Positions 1 to 7,490 of a stretch of DNA of 13,194 nucleotides are shown in pieces. The notes under the pieces are model-generated. The model was not told the DNA's origin, did no database searches, and saw only the letters and a program-made list of their open reading frames with translations. Position 1 is the stretch's first letter. Every line of letters starts with the position of its first letter. The stretch is taken from NCBI GenBank assembly GCA_938021455.1, contig CALIGP010000392.1, positions 1 to 13,194 on the forward strand, given 5' to 3'. This stretch comes from an uncultured Lewinella sp. GTDB taxonomy: Bacteria; Bacteroidota; Bacteroidia; Chitinophagales; Saprospiraceae. The position numbers were made by a program, and so were the translations under genes.

Positions 1-1197
1 ATTGTAATACTTGGTGCCGTTTTCCCCGATCAGTACCCACTCGTCGTTGATCTTAGCTTTAAACAAGAGGAAATGCCAGCGAGTGCTTACGACAAGTGTG
101 TGGTATTCCGTTAATGCTTCATAAATAGCTTCGATGGTAGGGTAAGTAGTGAAAAATAACTTCCTTCCCATTTTTCTACCCTTGAAGGTCATCGCTTGAC
201 TGCTGTGCTCAGTCAGGTAAATTTTGTCGTATTCGAAGGGCAGTCGTTCTTGTCCGTCTTGGTCCAGAACACCGAGCTTATCTCCTCTACGGGCTAGATA
301 CAGTTTTCCAATGCCGTATTTCTCCAGCAGGCTGGCTCGGAACCGGCTTTCCTGCTGAATGGAATCAACCCCAAAAAGCTGCTGCAGCCGGGCTTGTTCT
401 GCTGTTGGGATTGGGTAGTCGTTGGGTTCACGGGTACTATCTTTTGGACCGGGAGACTCCAAGACCAATAATTTTGCATCCATTTCATTGGTGATAGGAT
501 GATATTCTTCTCCTGCCTTGAAGGTGGCTTCGGAGAATTTACCTCTTGAATGTTTGAGTGTGTCTCCCTTTTCTGTAATAGCATATAGCAATTGGCGATA
601 CGTTGCCTTGCCAGGGTACATTCTTAATAGCTTAGTGTAATCGGTTGAGACAAAACCTCCCCGGTCAGTATCAAACCAATCCAATTTACCTGTTTCCAGG
701 TTTTTTATCAGCAGAGCGCTATAACTGGTTCCGTTCCAGAGGGCATCCGAGAGGGCACCGTATTTAAACTCGGGTTCCTTTCCCGCTCCTGGTTCATAAA
801 TGGCAACCTTATCCTGGTCATTCTTAATGATCCATAATAATTGGAAGCTTTCCTCTTTTTCAAAGTAAAGCCGATGAACAAGGGTGGTCATCTTTGGCAG
901 GATTAACTCTCCTTTTTCGTTAATTAAAATCTTCCCTTTTTCAGTAATGGCCATAGCACTGATAATGGTGCCATGCGGTGTTGTTTGCTTATAGAACCGG
1001 CCTGCTTTAAGAAATTCTGGTTCCATGACGATGTTTGCCAGTGTATCGGAATACCCCCATTTACCATGGTCGTTGTAGGGGATATAAAACATAGCATCTT
1101 CGGCCGTGCCCGAAACCGGGGGCATCAATTCAGTTTGCGCAGTACCAAGACTGCAGGGAATTGTCAGGATGAACAAGAAGATTAAACGAATCATCAT
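1..1197 (-). CDS. Secreted WG-repeat-like protein, 3' end cut by window edge
   Basis: Reading the minus strand from an ATG at 1197 gives 399 codons without a stop up to the window edge, so the C-terminus is missing. Residues 1-21 (MMIRLIFLFI... ending LGTAQ) form a Sec signal peptide; the Cys at residue 15 is not in a proper lipobox. Residues 44-49 (HGKWGY) open a WG-like repeat. A second repeat-like stretch lies at 303-325 (DKLGVLDQDGQERLPFEYDKI) and a third starts near 381 (DEWVLIGENG). The middle (about 140-290) is less clearly repetitive. WG repeats are common in Bacteroidota exported proteins and are thought to be binding or scaffold modules; no catalytic function can be assigned. A second ATG follows directly at 1194. 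The start lies 28 nt downstream of a MITE-like element, so its promoter may have been altered by that insertion. The reading frame is certain; the family call is moderate because the repeats are degenerate. Confidence 0.8.
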   Translation of the reverse strand, partial: MMIRLIFLFILTIPCSLGTAQTELMPPVSGTAEDAMFYIPYNDHGKWGYSDTLANIVMEPEFLKAGRFYKQTTPHGTIISAMAITEKGKILINEKGELILPKMTTLVHRLYFEKEESFQLLWIIKNDQDKVAIYEPGAGKEPEFKYGALSDALWNGTSYSALLIKNLETGKLDWFDTDRGGFVSTDYTKLLRMYPGKATYRQLLYAITEKGDTLKHSRGKFSEATFKAGEEYHPITNEMDAKLLVLESPGPKDSTREPNDYPIPTAEQARLQQLFGVDSIQQESRFRASLLEKYGIGKLYLARRGDKLGVLDQDGQERLPFEYDKIYLTEHSSQAMTFKGRKMGRKLFFTTYPTIEAIYEALTEYHTLVVSTRWHFLLFKAKINDEWVLIGENGTKYYN

Positions 1198-1224
1198 TAC
1201 AGGGTCTTTTATTACAGGAAGTAA

Positions 1225-1384
1225 GAGCGTGTCTAAAATTAGCTTTTGAGGCGACTGCTGACAAATATCGTTCTGAATAAGGCGCGAAGAGGGAACTTGG
1301 CCGTAGCCAAGTAACCGATGAAGTAACGCAATTCGGAACGATATTTGGCGCAGGTAGCCCAAAGTGTTAAATTTAGACACGCTC
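1225..1384. mobile_element. MITE-like palindromic element with TAA target duplication
   Basis: The 160-bp segment begins with GAGCGTGTCTAAA and ends with its exact reverse complement TTTAGACACGCTC. It is flanked on both sides by TAA (1222-1224 and 1385-1387), as expected for a 3-bp target duplication. A second inverted pair lies inside: CAAATATCGTTCtGAAT near 1262 pairs with ATTCgGAACGATATTTG near 1331-1347. At the centre is a perfect hairpin, ACTTGGC-CGTA-GCCAAGT. No open frame of transposase size exists inside, so it would have to be moved in trans. Termini beginning GAG with TNA duplications recall the IS5 family (IS1031-type); that assignment is inference. The rest of 1198-1472 shows nothing recognisable. 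Confidence 0.65.
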
Positions 1385-1472
1385 TAAGCCATAGCGAAGA
1401 TAAGGAAGGTCTGTTTCGCCGTTCGTCAACGTTTGGTTACTGTTGTTAGGTAATAATGGCTGACTGGCGCAG

Positions 1473-2150
1473 TTATTTTTTCTCGGATTCCACTCCCCGG
1501 CGCAAGCCCACTAAATGCGCCACCACCACTAATGGCACCACCACTGCAGGTAACAAATTGTAGGGGGCAATGAGAATACCTACGTTTGGCTGCTCAAAGC
1601 CAATTTGCTGTAAGGGCGTTGGGGCGGCGAGTACCGCCGTCACGAAAATGTTGACAAGTAGCAACAAACCCACCCAGTGCCAGATTTTGATCAGAGTAGG
1701 GGAGATCAGCCCCTTGTGGTAACCAAAGTACCAAATTGCAGGAGCCGTTAGCCCCATTATGATGTCAAAGTTATTACCCGCGAAGGTCATGATCTCCGGG
1801 ATACTTCCTTGAATGAAAAGTGCGTATAGTACCAGTTCCACGGGCACCCGGACGATGTGTACCCACATCAGTTTCACATGGTCCAAAGTATCCAGGAAAG
1901 CTTTGCCCCGCTTACTCGTGAATAGCCAGATGATGAGGACTGCTGCTGGCAGAACGTTGAGGATGAAACGGGGAGGTAGTACCGTTGTATCCTGATAAAA
2001 GCCCGTGGCAGCTACGCCGAATTGAAGGAGAGAATACACAAAGAGCCCCGCCCAGAGTCTCCAGTCACTCTTGCCCGCTGCCCGGGAAAAAAGCTCGATG
2101 GTAAGACCTACGATGATGGCAAAAAGGGTTGCTAGGAGAGAGGGGGACAT
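1473..2150 (-). CDS. Conserved seven-helix membrane protein, paralog B
   Basis: A 225-residue polytopic membrane protein of unknown function with about seven hydrophobic segments (roughly 5-22, 32-48, 63-77, 93-113, 121-143, 157-177, 195-216). It is clearly paralogous to the protein at 2296-2973. Shared blocks include PPRFILN (59-65), HIVRVPVELVLY (98-109), IMTFAGNNFDI (120-130), APAIWYFGY (136-144), KIWHWVGLLLL (155-165) and FEQPNVGIL (184-192). Charged and polar residues (H98, R101, E105, N127, N128, D129) sit in or beside predicted helices and are identical in the paralog, which suggests a functional site. The frame stays open upstream to TTG 2273 and ATG 2264. I chose ATG 2150 because it gives exactly the paralog's length and N-terminal layout, and because a promoter -7 element overlaps the upstream starts. 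It is the last gene of the minus-strand cluster. Confidence 0.8.
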   Translation of the reverse strand: MSPSLLATLFAIIVGLTIELFSRAAGKSDWRLWAGLFVYSLLQFGVAATGFYQDTTVLPPRFILNVLPAAVLIIWLFTSKRGKAFLDTLDHVKLMWVHIVRVPVELVLYALFIQGSIPEIMTFAGNNFDIIMGLTAPAIWYFGYHKGLISPTLIKIWHWVGLLLLVNIFVTAVLAAPTPLQQIGFEQPNVGILIAPYNLLPAVVVPLVVVAHLVGLRRGVESEKK

Positions 2151-2270
2151 TGGCTGTAGACAATTGTGTGACGAGAAGCACCTGAGGAAGTAAATCGAAA
2201 CGGTGCGCTTCTTCAGAATAGTGGCAGGTAGAAAACACAAAAACCTGCAAGACTGGAGTCTCATTGTTGC

Positions 2271-2302
2271 CAAATGTAATTATTCTCAGGCAGGCCTACG
2301 AA
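2271..2302 (-). promoter_or_regulatory. Bacteroidota-type promoter before paralog B
   Basis: On the minus strand TTCG (2302-2299) is followed after 20 nt by TACATTTG (2278-2271). This matches the Bacteroidota vegetative consensus TTTG-N19-21-TAnnTTTG except for one base in the -33 box. The -33 box lies at the very 3' end of the upstream paralog gene. Transcription would start near 2264 and leave a leader of about 110 nt before ATG 2150. It suggests that paralog B can be transcribed separately from paralog A. Confidence 0.45.
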
Positions 2303-2973
2303 TTTTCTGCCCCCTCTCCTGTTAGCCCAATGAAATGAGCAGCTAATACCAAAGGAGCGACTACCGATGCCAACAAATTAAAAGGGTCGGTAAGTATTCC
2401 GATGTTAGGCTGCTCGAAGGCAATTTGCTGGAAAGGAAAAGGAGCCGCTAAGATGGCAGTAATGATAATGTTGATTAACAATAATAGACCGACATAGTGC
2501 CAAATTTTTATTACGCCCGAAGAAACGAACCCTCGATTATAGCCAAAGTACCAGATGACCGGGGCGGTAAAACCCATCACGATGTCAAAGTTATTGCCAG
2601 CAAAGGTCATGATCCGAGGAATCTGACTGGCAACAAACAAACCGTACAGGACCAGCTCGACGGGAACCCGAACAATATGCACTAATGCCAGTTTTTTACG
2701 GTCGAAACCGGCTAGTATCTCCTTCCCCTTTTTGCTGAAGAAAAGCCAGAGAATTCCAGCGATGGTTGGCAGAATATTAAGTATGAATCTAGGCGGGATT
2801 GTATCCGTTTTTTCGTAAAACTCACTCGCACCCAGGAGGTATTGAATGGCCGTGTAGCCTAAGAGAACGAACGCTATTTTTCGAGACTCCTTGTGTGCCT
2901 GGGCGAAGAGAAATATCGATACAAGAGTAGTACCTAGAAAGGCAATAGCTAAGGGAGAGAAGTTGAAAGACAT
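2296..2973 (-). CDS. Conserved seven-helix membrane protein, paralog A
   Basis: A 225-residue integral membrane protein of unknown function. Hydrophobic segments lie at about 7-24, 32-48, 63-79, 95-115, 121-144, 155-177 and 198-217. Conserved blocks shared with paralog B are PPRFILN (60-66), HIVRVPVELVLY (99-110), IMTFAGNNFDI (121-131), APVIWYFGY (137-145), KIWHYVGLLLL (156-166) and FEQPNIGIL (186-194). Basic residues after helix 3 (SKKGKE, then DRKK) suggest a cytoplasmic loop. The frame extends upstream to TTG 3039, but ATG 2973 is preferred: it gives the same length as the paralog, and the likely promoter element (2996-3003) lies downstream of TTG 3039. The Crp/Fnr-type gene is 75 nt upstream on the same strand, which hints at a regulator-target relation (inference). 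The gap to paralog B's ATG is 145 nt. Confidence 0.82.
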   Translation of the reverse strand: MSFNFSPLAIAFLGTTLVSIFLFAQAHKESRKIAFVLLGYTAIQYLLGASEFYEKTDTIPPRFILNILPTIAGILWLFFSKKGKEILAGFDRKKLALVHIVRVPVELVLYGLFVASQIPRIMTFAGNNFDIVMGFTAPVIWYFGYNRGFVSSGVIKIWHYVGLLLLINIIITAILAAPFPFQQIAFEQPNIGILTDPFNLLASVVAPLVLAAHFIGLTGEGAENS

Positions 2974-2995
2974 CGTGATGCTTTTGTGGTTTAAA

Positions 2996-3003
2996 CAAAG
3001 GTA
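2996..3003 (-). promoter_or_regulatory. Probable -7 element (TAnnTTTG) before paralog A
   Basis: The minus strand reads TACCTTTG here, an exact match to the Bacteroidota -7 box. A TTTTG lies 15 nt further upstream (3023-3019), closer than the usual 19-21 nt, so the -33 part is imperfect. Transcription would begin near 2990, giving a leader of about 17 nt before ATG 2973 and excluding the upstream TTG start. Confidence 0.4.
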
Positions 3004-3024
3004 TGCTGACCATTCTTTCAAAAG

Positions 3025-3040
3025 CTTGCCATAGGGCAAG
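3025..3040 (-). terminator. Short hairpin after the Crp-like gene
   Basis: A perfect 6-bp inverted repeat (CTTGCC / GGCAAG with a 4-nt loop) lies 8 nt past the stop codon of the Crp-like gene. On the minus strand it is followed by CTTTTG, a short U-run. It may be a weak intrinsic terminator or attenuator separating the regulator from the membrane-protein pair. The stem is short, so termination is not certain. Confidence 0.35.
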
Positions 3041-3048
3041 TAACGATA

Positions 3049-3627
3049 TTACTTACTTATTTCTCGCCTGACCCGACTCAGCGAAGTATCCGTGATCCCT
3101 AGATAACTAGCGATATGTTTGAGCTGAGCGTGGTGCAGAATTTCGGGCTGTTCTGTCATCAACTGAAGATAGCGATCGCGAGCACTGTCAGTGATCATCG
3201 AAATACTCCGGTTTTTTAAGGCGAAGAAGCTCTGAACCAGGCGGGAGCGACCAGCATTACGAAAAGCATCGATACTGTCGAAGAGTTCTTGAAAACGATC
3301 ATAGCCTAATTCCCAGCAAAGAGAGTCTTCCATTGCCTGCAGCTGCTCTCGGGTAGGTTGCCTAAGGATGAAGGAAGGAGGGTCCATGATGATCTGCCCA
3401 GGGGAATAAAAGTTAGTAGTAACCTCATCGCCCAAGGGAGTTATCGCAAAGGAGCGTAGGAACCCACGCTGGACGAAGTAGTAGGACCGGGCGTAGTCCC
3501 CGGTCTGCAATAAGTAATCCCCTTTATTGAAGGAGACCAACTCAAAGGCATCTACTACCTTGTCCCGGTCCACCGGCTTGAGACCGTCGCGGGTAAAAAT
3601 ATCGACTAGTAATTGCCGGTCGTTCAT
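3049..3627 (-). CDS. Crp/Fnr-family transcriptional regulator
   Basis: A 192-residue cytoplasmic DNA-binding protein. Residues about 25-115 form a cyclic-nucleotide-binding-type beta-barrel (FNKGDYLLQTGDYARSYYFV, then GFLRSF and FYSPGQII). A linking helix region follows, then a short C-terminal helix-turn-helix at about 166-190 (HAQLKHIASYLGITDTSLSR). The usual phosphate-binding cassette with its conserved Arg is not evident (the stretch reads SPGQIIMDPPSFILRQPTRE), so it may not respond to cAMP, as is common for Bacteroidota members of this family. The ATG at 3627 is 30 nt after the beta-galactosidase stop, so co-transcription with that gene is possible. It also precedes two membrane-protein genes, either of which could be its target. 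No convincing own promoter is seen in the 30-nt gap. Family call is secure; effector and targets are unknown. Confidence 0.88.
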   Translation of the reverse strand: MNDRQLLVDIFTRDGLKPVDRDKVVDAFELVSFNKGDYLLQTGDYARSYYFVQRGFLRSFAITPLGDEVTTNFYSPGQIIMDPPSFILRQPTREQLQAMEDSLCWELGYDRFQELFDSIDAFRNAGRSRLVQSFFALKNRSISMITDSARDRYLQLMTEQPEILHHAQLKHIASYLGITDTSLSRVRREISK

Positions 3628-3657
3628 ATCAAAGGTTTGGATTTTACTCGCTGACCA

Positions 3658-6600
3658 CTACTCCAACCCAATCGTAAAGCTATACTGCAACGGCTTGTCC
3701 AACTCCAGACGGTGCTCTTTATACGGCTTTGCGTTAGGCATCCAGCTGTTGTCTCCACCAACGCCGATCTGACCGTAATCGATATTGAGCGTGAAGTTGG
3801 TCGCTGCCGTTAGCTCATTGGTGTGCTCGGCGGCTTCCAGCGTCGCCTGAGTGTATGGCCAGAGGCTGAAGTCAAATCCATCTCCCTGAATGAGGAGTGT
3901 TTCGACATTGTCTCCGTTCAGCGAAAGCTCCCGGACATTCATCCGGTTGCCGTTCTCGGCGGGTTTGATGTAGGGCTCGGTCATCTTGTCAGTAGACATG
4001 ACCCAGCGGCCAAAGCGCGCGCCACGGAAGCGATCAACATACGCTTCGTGCGGCCCGCGGCCGAACCATTCCAGGGTGTGGTACTCCTTACTAACCTGAG
4101 TCTGAAGCCCGTAGCGGAATACGCCGGGAACGGACGCTTTCGCTTCCAGGTAGGAGTCGATGGAAAGACGAGGCTTGCTCTGTGGCGTGTCTTTTACGAA
4201 GTTGAGGGTTACGGTTTCCTCCACCTTACCGTCCAGGTAAGAGCGGACGATCTGCATCCCGGCACCAGTCGCTTTTTTGCTCAACAAGGTGGGGGAGGCC
4301 GTCGCCCAGGGCTTGTAGGCGCGGGCCAGGCCTCCGGGCTTGTCGTTGTCCGTCGGGGCACGCCAGAAGTTGGGCGTCAGCGGGGCGGCCAGCAGCTCGA
4401 TGTCTCGTTCGGTGATGCTGACGATGATGCCGGTTTTGGGGTCTACCTCTACGCTAAAGTCGCCGGAACTCAGGTACAGCCCCGTTGGTGTCTCCTGGAA
4501 GTTACTCCGCTGAGCGGCCGGGGCCATAGCGATAAACCGGGGCTCTAACTCAAACTGCTCGAAGGCGACCTCATGGCCCGCCGGGCGGCCGAACTCCGGC
4601 ACCCGTTGCAGAAAGGCAATTTCGAGGTACTTGGCTTCGTCGGGCACTTGGCCGTCCAACATCCATTGCACCTGCGCGCCGGCGCCCGCATCAGGAGCGG
4701 CGCCTTTCCAAATCACTTTCGTTTCGTCCATCATCACTGCCCGGACCTCCAGATCGTACTGGTTCAGGTTCGTATGCGTGAGCCACGATTTGAAAACGTA
4801 ACCGTCACCCTGCTGGCTAATGGCCACCGGCTGAAAGGCGTGCTTTACTTCCCAGAGCGCGGGCTGCGGCGCCTGGTCGCTATAAATCAGGCCATTGGCC
4901 AGGAAGTTGTTGTCGTTGATGTCTTCTCCGTAGTCCCCGCCGTAAGCCATGAATTTTTGTCCCTTCTCATCGATCTTTTCCAGGCCCTGATCCACCCAGT
5001 CCCAGATGAATCCACCCGCAAAATTGGGGTAGTCCCGGAACATATTGGCGAAGGTGTCCAGGTGCCCCGTTGAGTTGCCCATGGAGTGCGCATATTCACA
5101 ATAGATCAGCGGGCGATCATCGTCACCGGCCAGTAGTTCCCGCATCGTTTCCTTTGGCGTATACATCCGGCTGCGGACATCGACGTAGGCCTGGTCGCTC
5201 TTCACGTCGCCATCAATGGAGAAACTGCTGCTGGCCGCGCCTTCATTGTGCAGCAGCCGACTGCCATCTCTTCCTTTGATCCAGGCGGCCATGGCAGCGT
5301 GGTTCGGACCCGTACCGGCCTCATTGCCCAGGCTCCAACTCACAATACTGGGATGGTTTTTGTCGCGCTCCACCATCCGGATGGCCCGGTCCAGCATCGC
5401 CGTTGCGTACATCGGCATACTGCTAATCATGCTGCCCGCCTTATGCGTCTCTAAGTTGGTTTCGTCCATCACGTAAAGGCCGATGCTATCGGCCAGTTCG
5501 TAGAGGTAAGGGTCGTTGGGATAGTGACTACAACGCACAGAATTGAGGTTGAAGGCCTTCATCAGCCGCAGATCTTCCCTGATTTCTTCGCGGGTAACCG
5601 CCTTACCGTTTTTGGCGGAATGGTCATGCCGGTTTACGCCGTAGAAAATGACTTCCTTGCCGTTGACCTGGAATCCGTCTTTGCCCCAGCTCAGGTTCCT
5701 GAAGCCGATATTGTGGCCGGTCACGTCAACGGTTTGTCCCGCCGCATTTTTCAGTGTTGCCGTTAATCGGTAGAGGGTGGGGGTTTCGGCCGTCCAAGGT
5801 GCTACGTTCGGGATCTCAACCTCCAGACCATAGAATTGGTGGACACCGTAAGGGTTACGGTAGGCCTTTCGTTTGTAGTAGTCTGGAATCGGGTTAACGG
5901 AGATGGATTTGGCCTGGGCCAGCACGGCTTTGCCGGTGGGGTCGTAGAGTTGTACTTCGAAGGTCCAGTCTTTCAGGCTGGCGGGGTCCCGGAAATGAAT
6001 TTTAGGCTCTACCCGCAGGTGGCCGGTGGCCATATCTTCTTTCAGGCTGGGCTTGGCGAAGAGGTCCAACAGGTATTCCGCCGGGGTGCTTTGCAGGTAG
6101 ACCTGCCGGTGTAGGCCACTCAGCCGCCAGTGGTCTTGGTCTTCGAGATAAGAGCCGGAGCTGTAGCGATACACTTCGGCGTACACTTCATTACCGCTGG
6201 CTTTGGCCAGGTCACTGATATCGAATTCGGCGGGCGTGCGACTCCCTTCGCTGTAGCCCACATAGCGGCCGTTGACCCAAACGTGGAAGGCGGAGCTAAC
6301 CGCTCCGAAATGGAGCACCTGACGGTCGCCGGCCCGAAAGCCCTTGATGTCGAAGGTTTTATGGTAGGCTCCCATGGGGTTACGGTCATGATCCGTCGGG
6401 CCCGTTGTCGAGGGAACAAAGGGAGGGTTAGCGGGGCGAAAGGGATACTCCCAATTGGTGTAGATCCGCATGCCGTGGCCCTGCATTTCCCAGTTTCCGG
6501 GCACCTGAATGCTACCGTAATCGCTCAGGTCGAGCTTCTTATTATCGTCGGGAATCCCGTTGTCTCCGTGTTCGTGCCACTTGAATTTCCAGGTGCCGTT

Positions 6601-6789
6601 GAGGCTCGTCCGGCCGATGATCGCACCACCTGCTTTTGCCGTCGCTTCGTTGGCGTAGTGGTACATCGTAGCGTGGGCGGGCAGTCGGTTAACACTAAAG
6701 GTCTGCGGGTTTTGAGTGAAACGTTGTTGGGCGCTGACGCAGGTGCAGAGTAAAGGTAAAAGGAGCAGAGTAAGGAGAAGGGCTCGCAT
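3658..6789 (-). CDS. Secreted GH2 beta-galactosidase (LacZ-like)
   Basis: A 1043-residue enzyme hydrolysing terminal beta-galactosides, most likely in the periplasm. Residues 1-21 are a Sec signal peptide (MRALLLTLLL...VSAQ). The order of domains follows E. coli LacZ: sugar-binding domain with VPGNW (96-100), PFVPS (123-127) and SYLEDQDHWRLSGL (213-226); immunoglobulin-like domain; TIM barrel; then a large C-terminal domain with NFWRAPTDND (807-816) and GVGGDNSW (1009-1016). The acid/base is Glu490 in SWSLGNEAG and the nucleophile is Glu565 in LIYCEYAHSMGNS; RCSHYPNDP (419-427) is also intact. Length is close to E. coli LacZ plus a signal peptide. The gene looks more GC-rich by eye than its neighbours, and long antisense frames reflect this. 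It is divergent from susC/susD across a 797-bp gap, which fits a small utilisation locus. Exact substrate (lactose-like, galactan or other galactoside) cannot be told from sequence. Confidence 0.93.
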   Translation of the reverse strand: MRALLLTLLLLPLLCTCVSAQQRFTQNPQTFSVNRLPAHATMYHYANEATAKAGGAIIGRTSLNGTWKFKWHEHGDNGIPDDNKKLDLSDYGSIQVPGNWEMQGHGMRIYTNWEYPFRPANPPFVPSTTGPTDHDRNPMGAYHKTFDIKGFRAGDRQVLHFGAVSSAFHVWVNGRYVGYSEGSRTPAEFDISDLAKASGNEVYAEVYRYSSGSYLEDQDHWRLSGLHRQVYLQSTPAEYLLDLFAKPSLKEDMATGHLRVEPKIHFRDPASLKDWTFEVQLYDPTGKAVLAQAKSISVNPIPDYYKRKAYRNPYGVHQFYGLEVEIPNVAPWTAETPTLYRLTATLKNAAGQTVDVTGHNIGFRNLSWGKDGFQVNGKEVIFYGVNRHDHSAKNGKAVTREEIREDLRLMKAFNLNSVRCSHYPNDPYLYELADSIGLYVMDETNLETHKAGSMISSMPMYATAMLDRAIRMVERDKNHPSIVSWSLGNEAGTGPNHAAMAAWIKGRDGSRLLHNEGAASSSFSIDGDVKSDQAYVDVRSRMYTPKETMRELLAGDDDRPLIYCEYAHSMGNSTGHLDTFANMFRDYPNFAGGFIWDWVDQGLEKIDEKGQKFMAYGGDYGEDINDNNFLANGLIYSDQAPQPALWEVKHAFQPVAISQQGDGYVFKSWLTHTNLNQYDLEVRAVMMDETKVIWKGAAPDAGAGAQVQWMLDGQVPDEAKYLEIAFLQRVPEFGRPAGHEVAFEQFELEPRFIAMAPAAQRSNFQETPTGLYLSSGDFSVEVDPKTGIIVSITERDIELLAAPLTPNFWRAPTDNDKPGGLARAYKPWATASPTLLSKKATGAGMQIVRSYLDGKVEETVTLNFVKDTPQSKPRLSIDSYLEAKASVPGVFRYGLQTQVSKEYHTLEWFGRGPHEAYVDRFRGARFGRWVMSTDKMTEPYIKPAENGNRMNVRELSLNGDNVETLLIQGDGFDFSLWPYTQATLEAAEHTNELTAATNFTLNIDYGQIGVGGDNSWMPNAKPYKEHRLELDKPLQYSFTIGLE

Positions 6790-6891
6790 GCAGTTGGGCT
6801 ATTTTGATGATCGGACGGGGAAGGTCGGAAAAAATAGTTTACCAACCGATTTGCTATTTCGGGCTTGCTCAAGTTTGTTGGCCGTAACTGA

Positions 6892-6923
6892 TTTGTTTTG
6901 TTGGGAATAGACATCTAGATTTG
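6892..6923 (+). promoter_or_regulatory. Strong Bacteroidota-type promoter match, far upstream of susC
   Basis: TTTG (6892-6895) is followed after exactly 20 nt by TAGATTTG (6916-6923), a full match to the Bacteroidota consensus TTTG-N19-21-TAnnTTTG. Transcription would start near 6930 and run toward susC, giving a leader of about 655 nt. It is the best promoter match noticed in the window. Whether it drives susC, a small RNA or both cannot be told from sequence. Confidence 0.5.
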
Positions 6924-7390
6924 ATTACTTTAAGTTTTGAGCCTTTATTTAGGCTACTTGCTACCCAAAAACGGATTGAATTCAAGAATAAATCATTGAT
7001 GTTCTTCTGGCCAGGCAATAAGATTGATCTTGAACATATCTTCCCGCTGCCTTCATTGCTCTCCATCTTTCCATTGCATCCCGCGTCCGCGCTCGTCCTA
7101 TCCTCTTTTTCAGTAAGCTTTCATAAGCTATCTCACGGCCCTGGCCAAGAGTGGATAGTAGTAAAAGTCTTTAAGTGCCGGGCAAGACAACTTAACCGAA
7201 GAATCATTTTTTTTCTCTACATTGTGAAGCAGCGTTTTGTAAAAAGCGTTCGTTCCGGTTTTACTGCATCACGACTCTTATAATGACGGTTGGCCAGTTC
7301 TTGAACCTAGGCCGATTCCTTTTTGGAGGCCTACTTCATTGCCTCTATTGCAGCTTTTGAGACTATTACTTAAACTACACACGATACAAG

Positions 7391-7418
7391 TTTAGCTACC
7401 TGACTACGGGGAGCTAAA
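7391..7418 (+). promoter_or_regulatory. Leader hairpin, possible attenuator
   Basis: Perfect 7-bp arms TTTAGCT and AGCTAAA enclose 14 nt; inside them CC (7399-7400) pairs with GG (7409-7410) across one A-G mismatch, leaving a small loop. It is followed a few bases later by CTTTTC. If the promoter at 6892-6923 is used, this hairpin would lie in the susC leader about 170 nt before the start codon and could act as a terminator/attenuator or a protein-binding RNA element (inference). Confidence 0.35.
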
Positions 7419-7490
7419 GACACTTTTCATTCACTAATTTCTTCTTGAAAGTATTCCCATTCGTTAGCCATTCTGTTTACAGTTGTTTAG

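Noticed and set aside
294..584. 96-codon minus-strand frame
   Set aside because: It is a shifted frame of the WG-repeat-like gene, whose own frame is open through 1-1197.
1394..1420. GCGAA/TTCGC inverted repeat after paralog B
   Set aside because: Five-bp arms with a long loop and no U-run; not a credible terminator.
2151..2273. 41-residue N-terminal extension of paralog B from TTG 2273 or ATG 2264
   Set aside because: The extension is not shared with paralog A, overlaps a promoter -7 element, and breaks the exact 225-residue length match.
3823..4548. 241-codon plus-strand open frame opposite the beta-galactosidase
   Set aside because: It is antisense to a well-conserved GH2 region, has no recognisable domain, and is explained by the high GC at third positions of the real gene. 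The same applies to plus frames at 4573-5073 and 6130-6753.
6921..7283. 120-codon plus-strand frame in the intergenic region
   Set aside because: It starts with TTG inside a promoter -7 box, lacks an ATG near its beginning, and its product shows no signal peptide, domain or normal composition.
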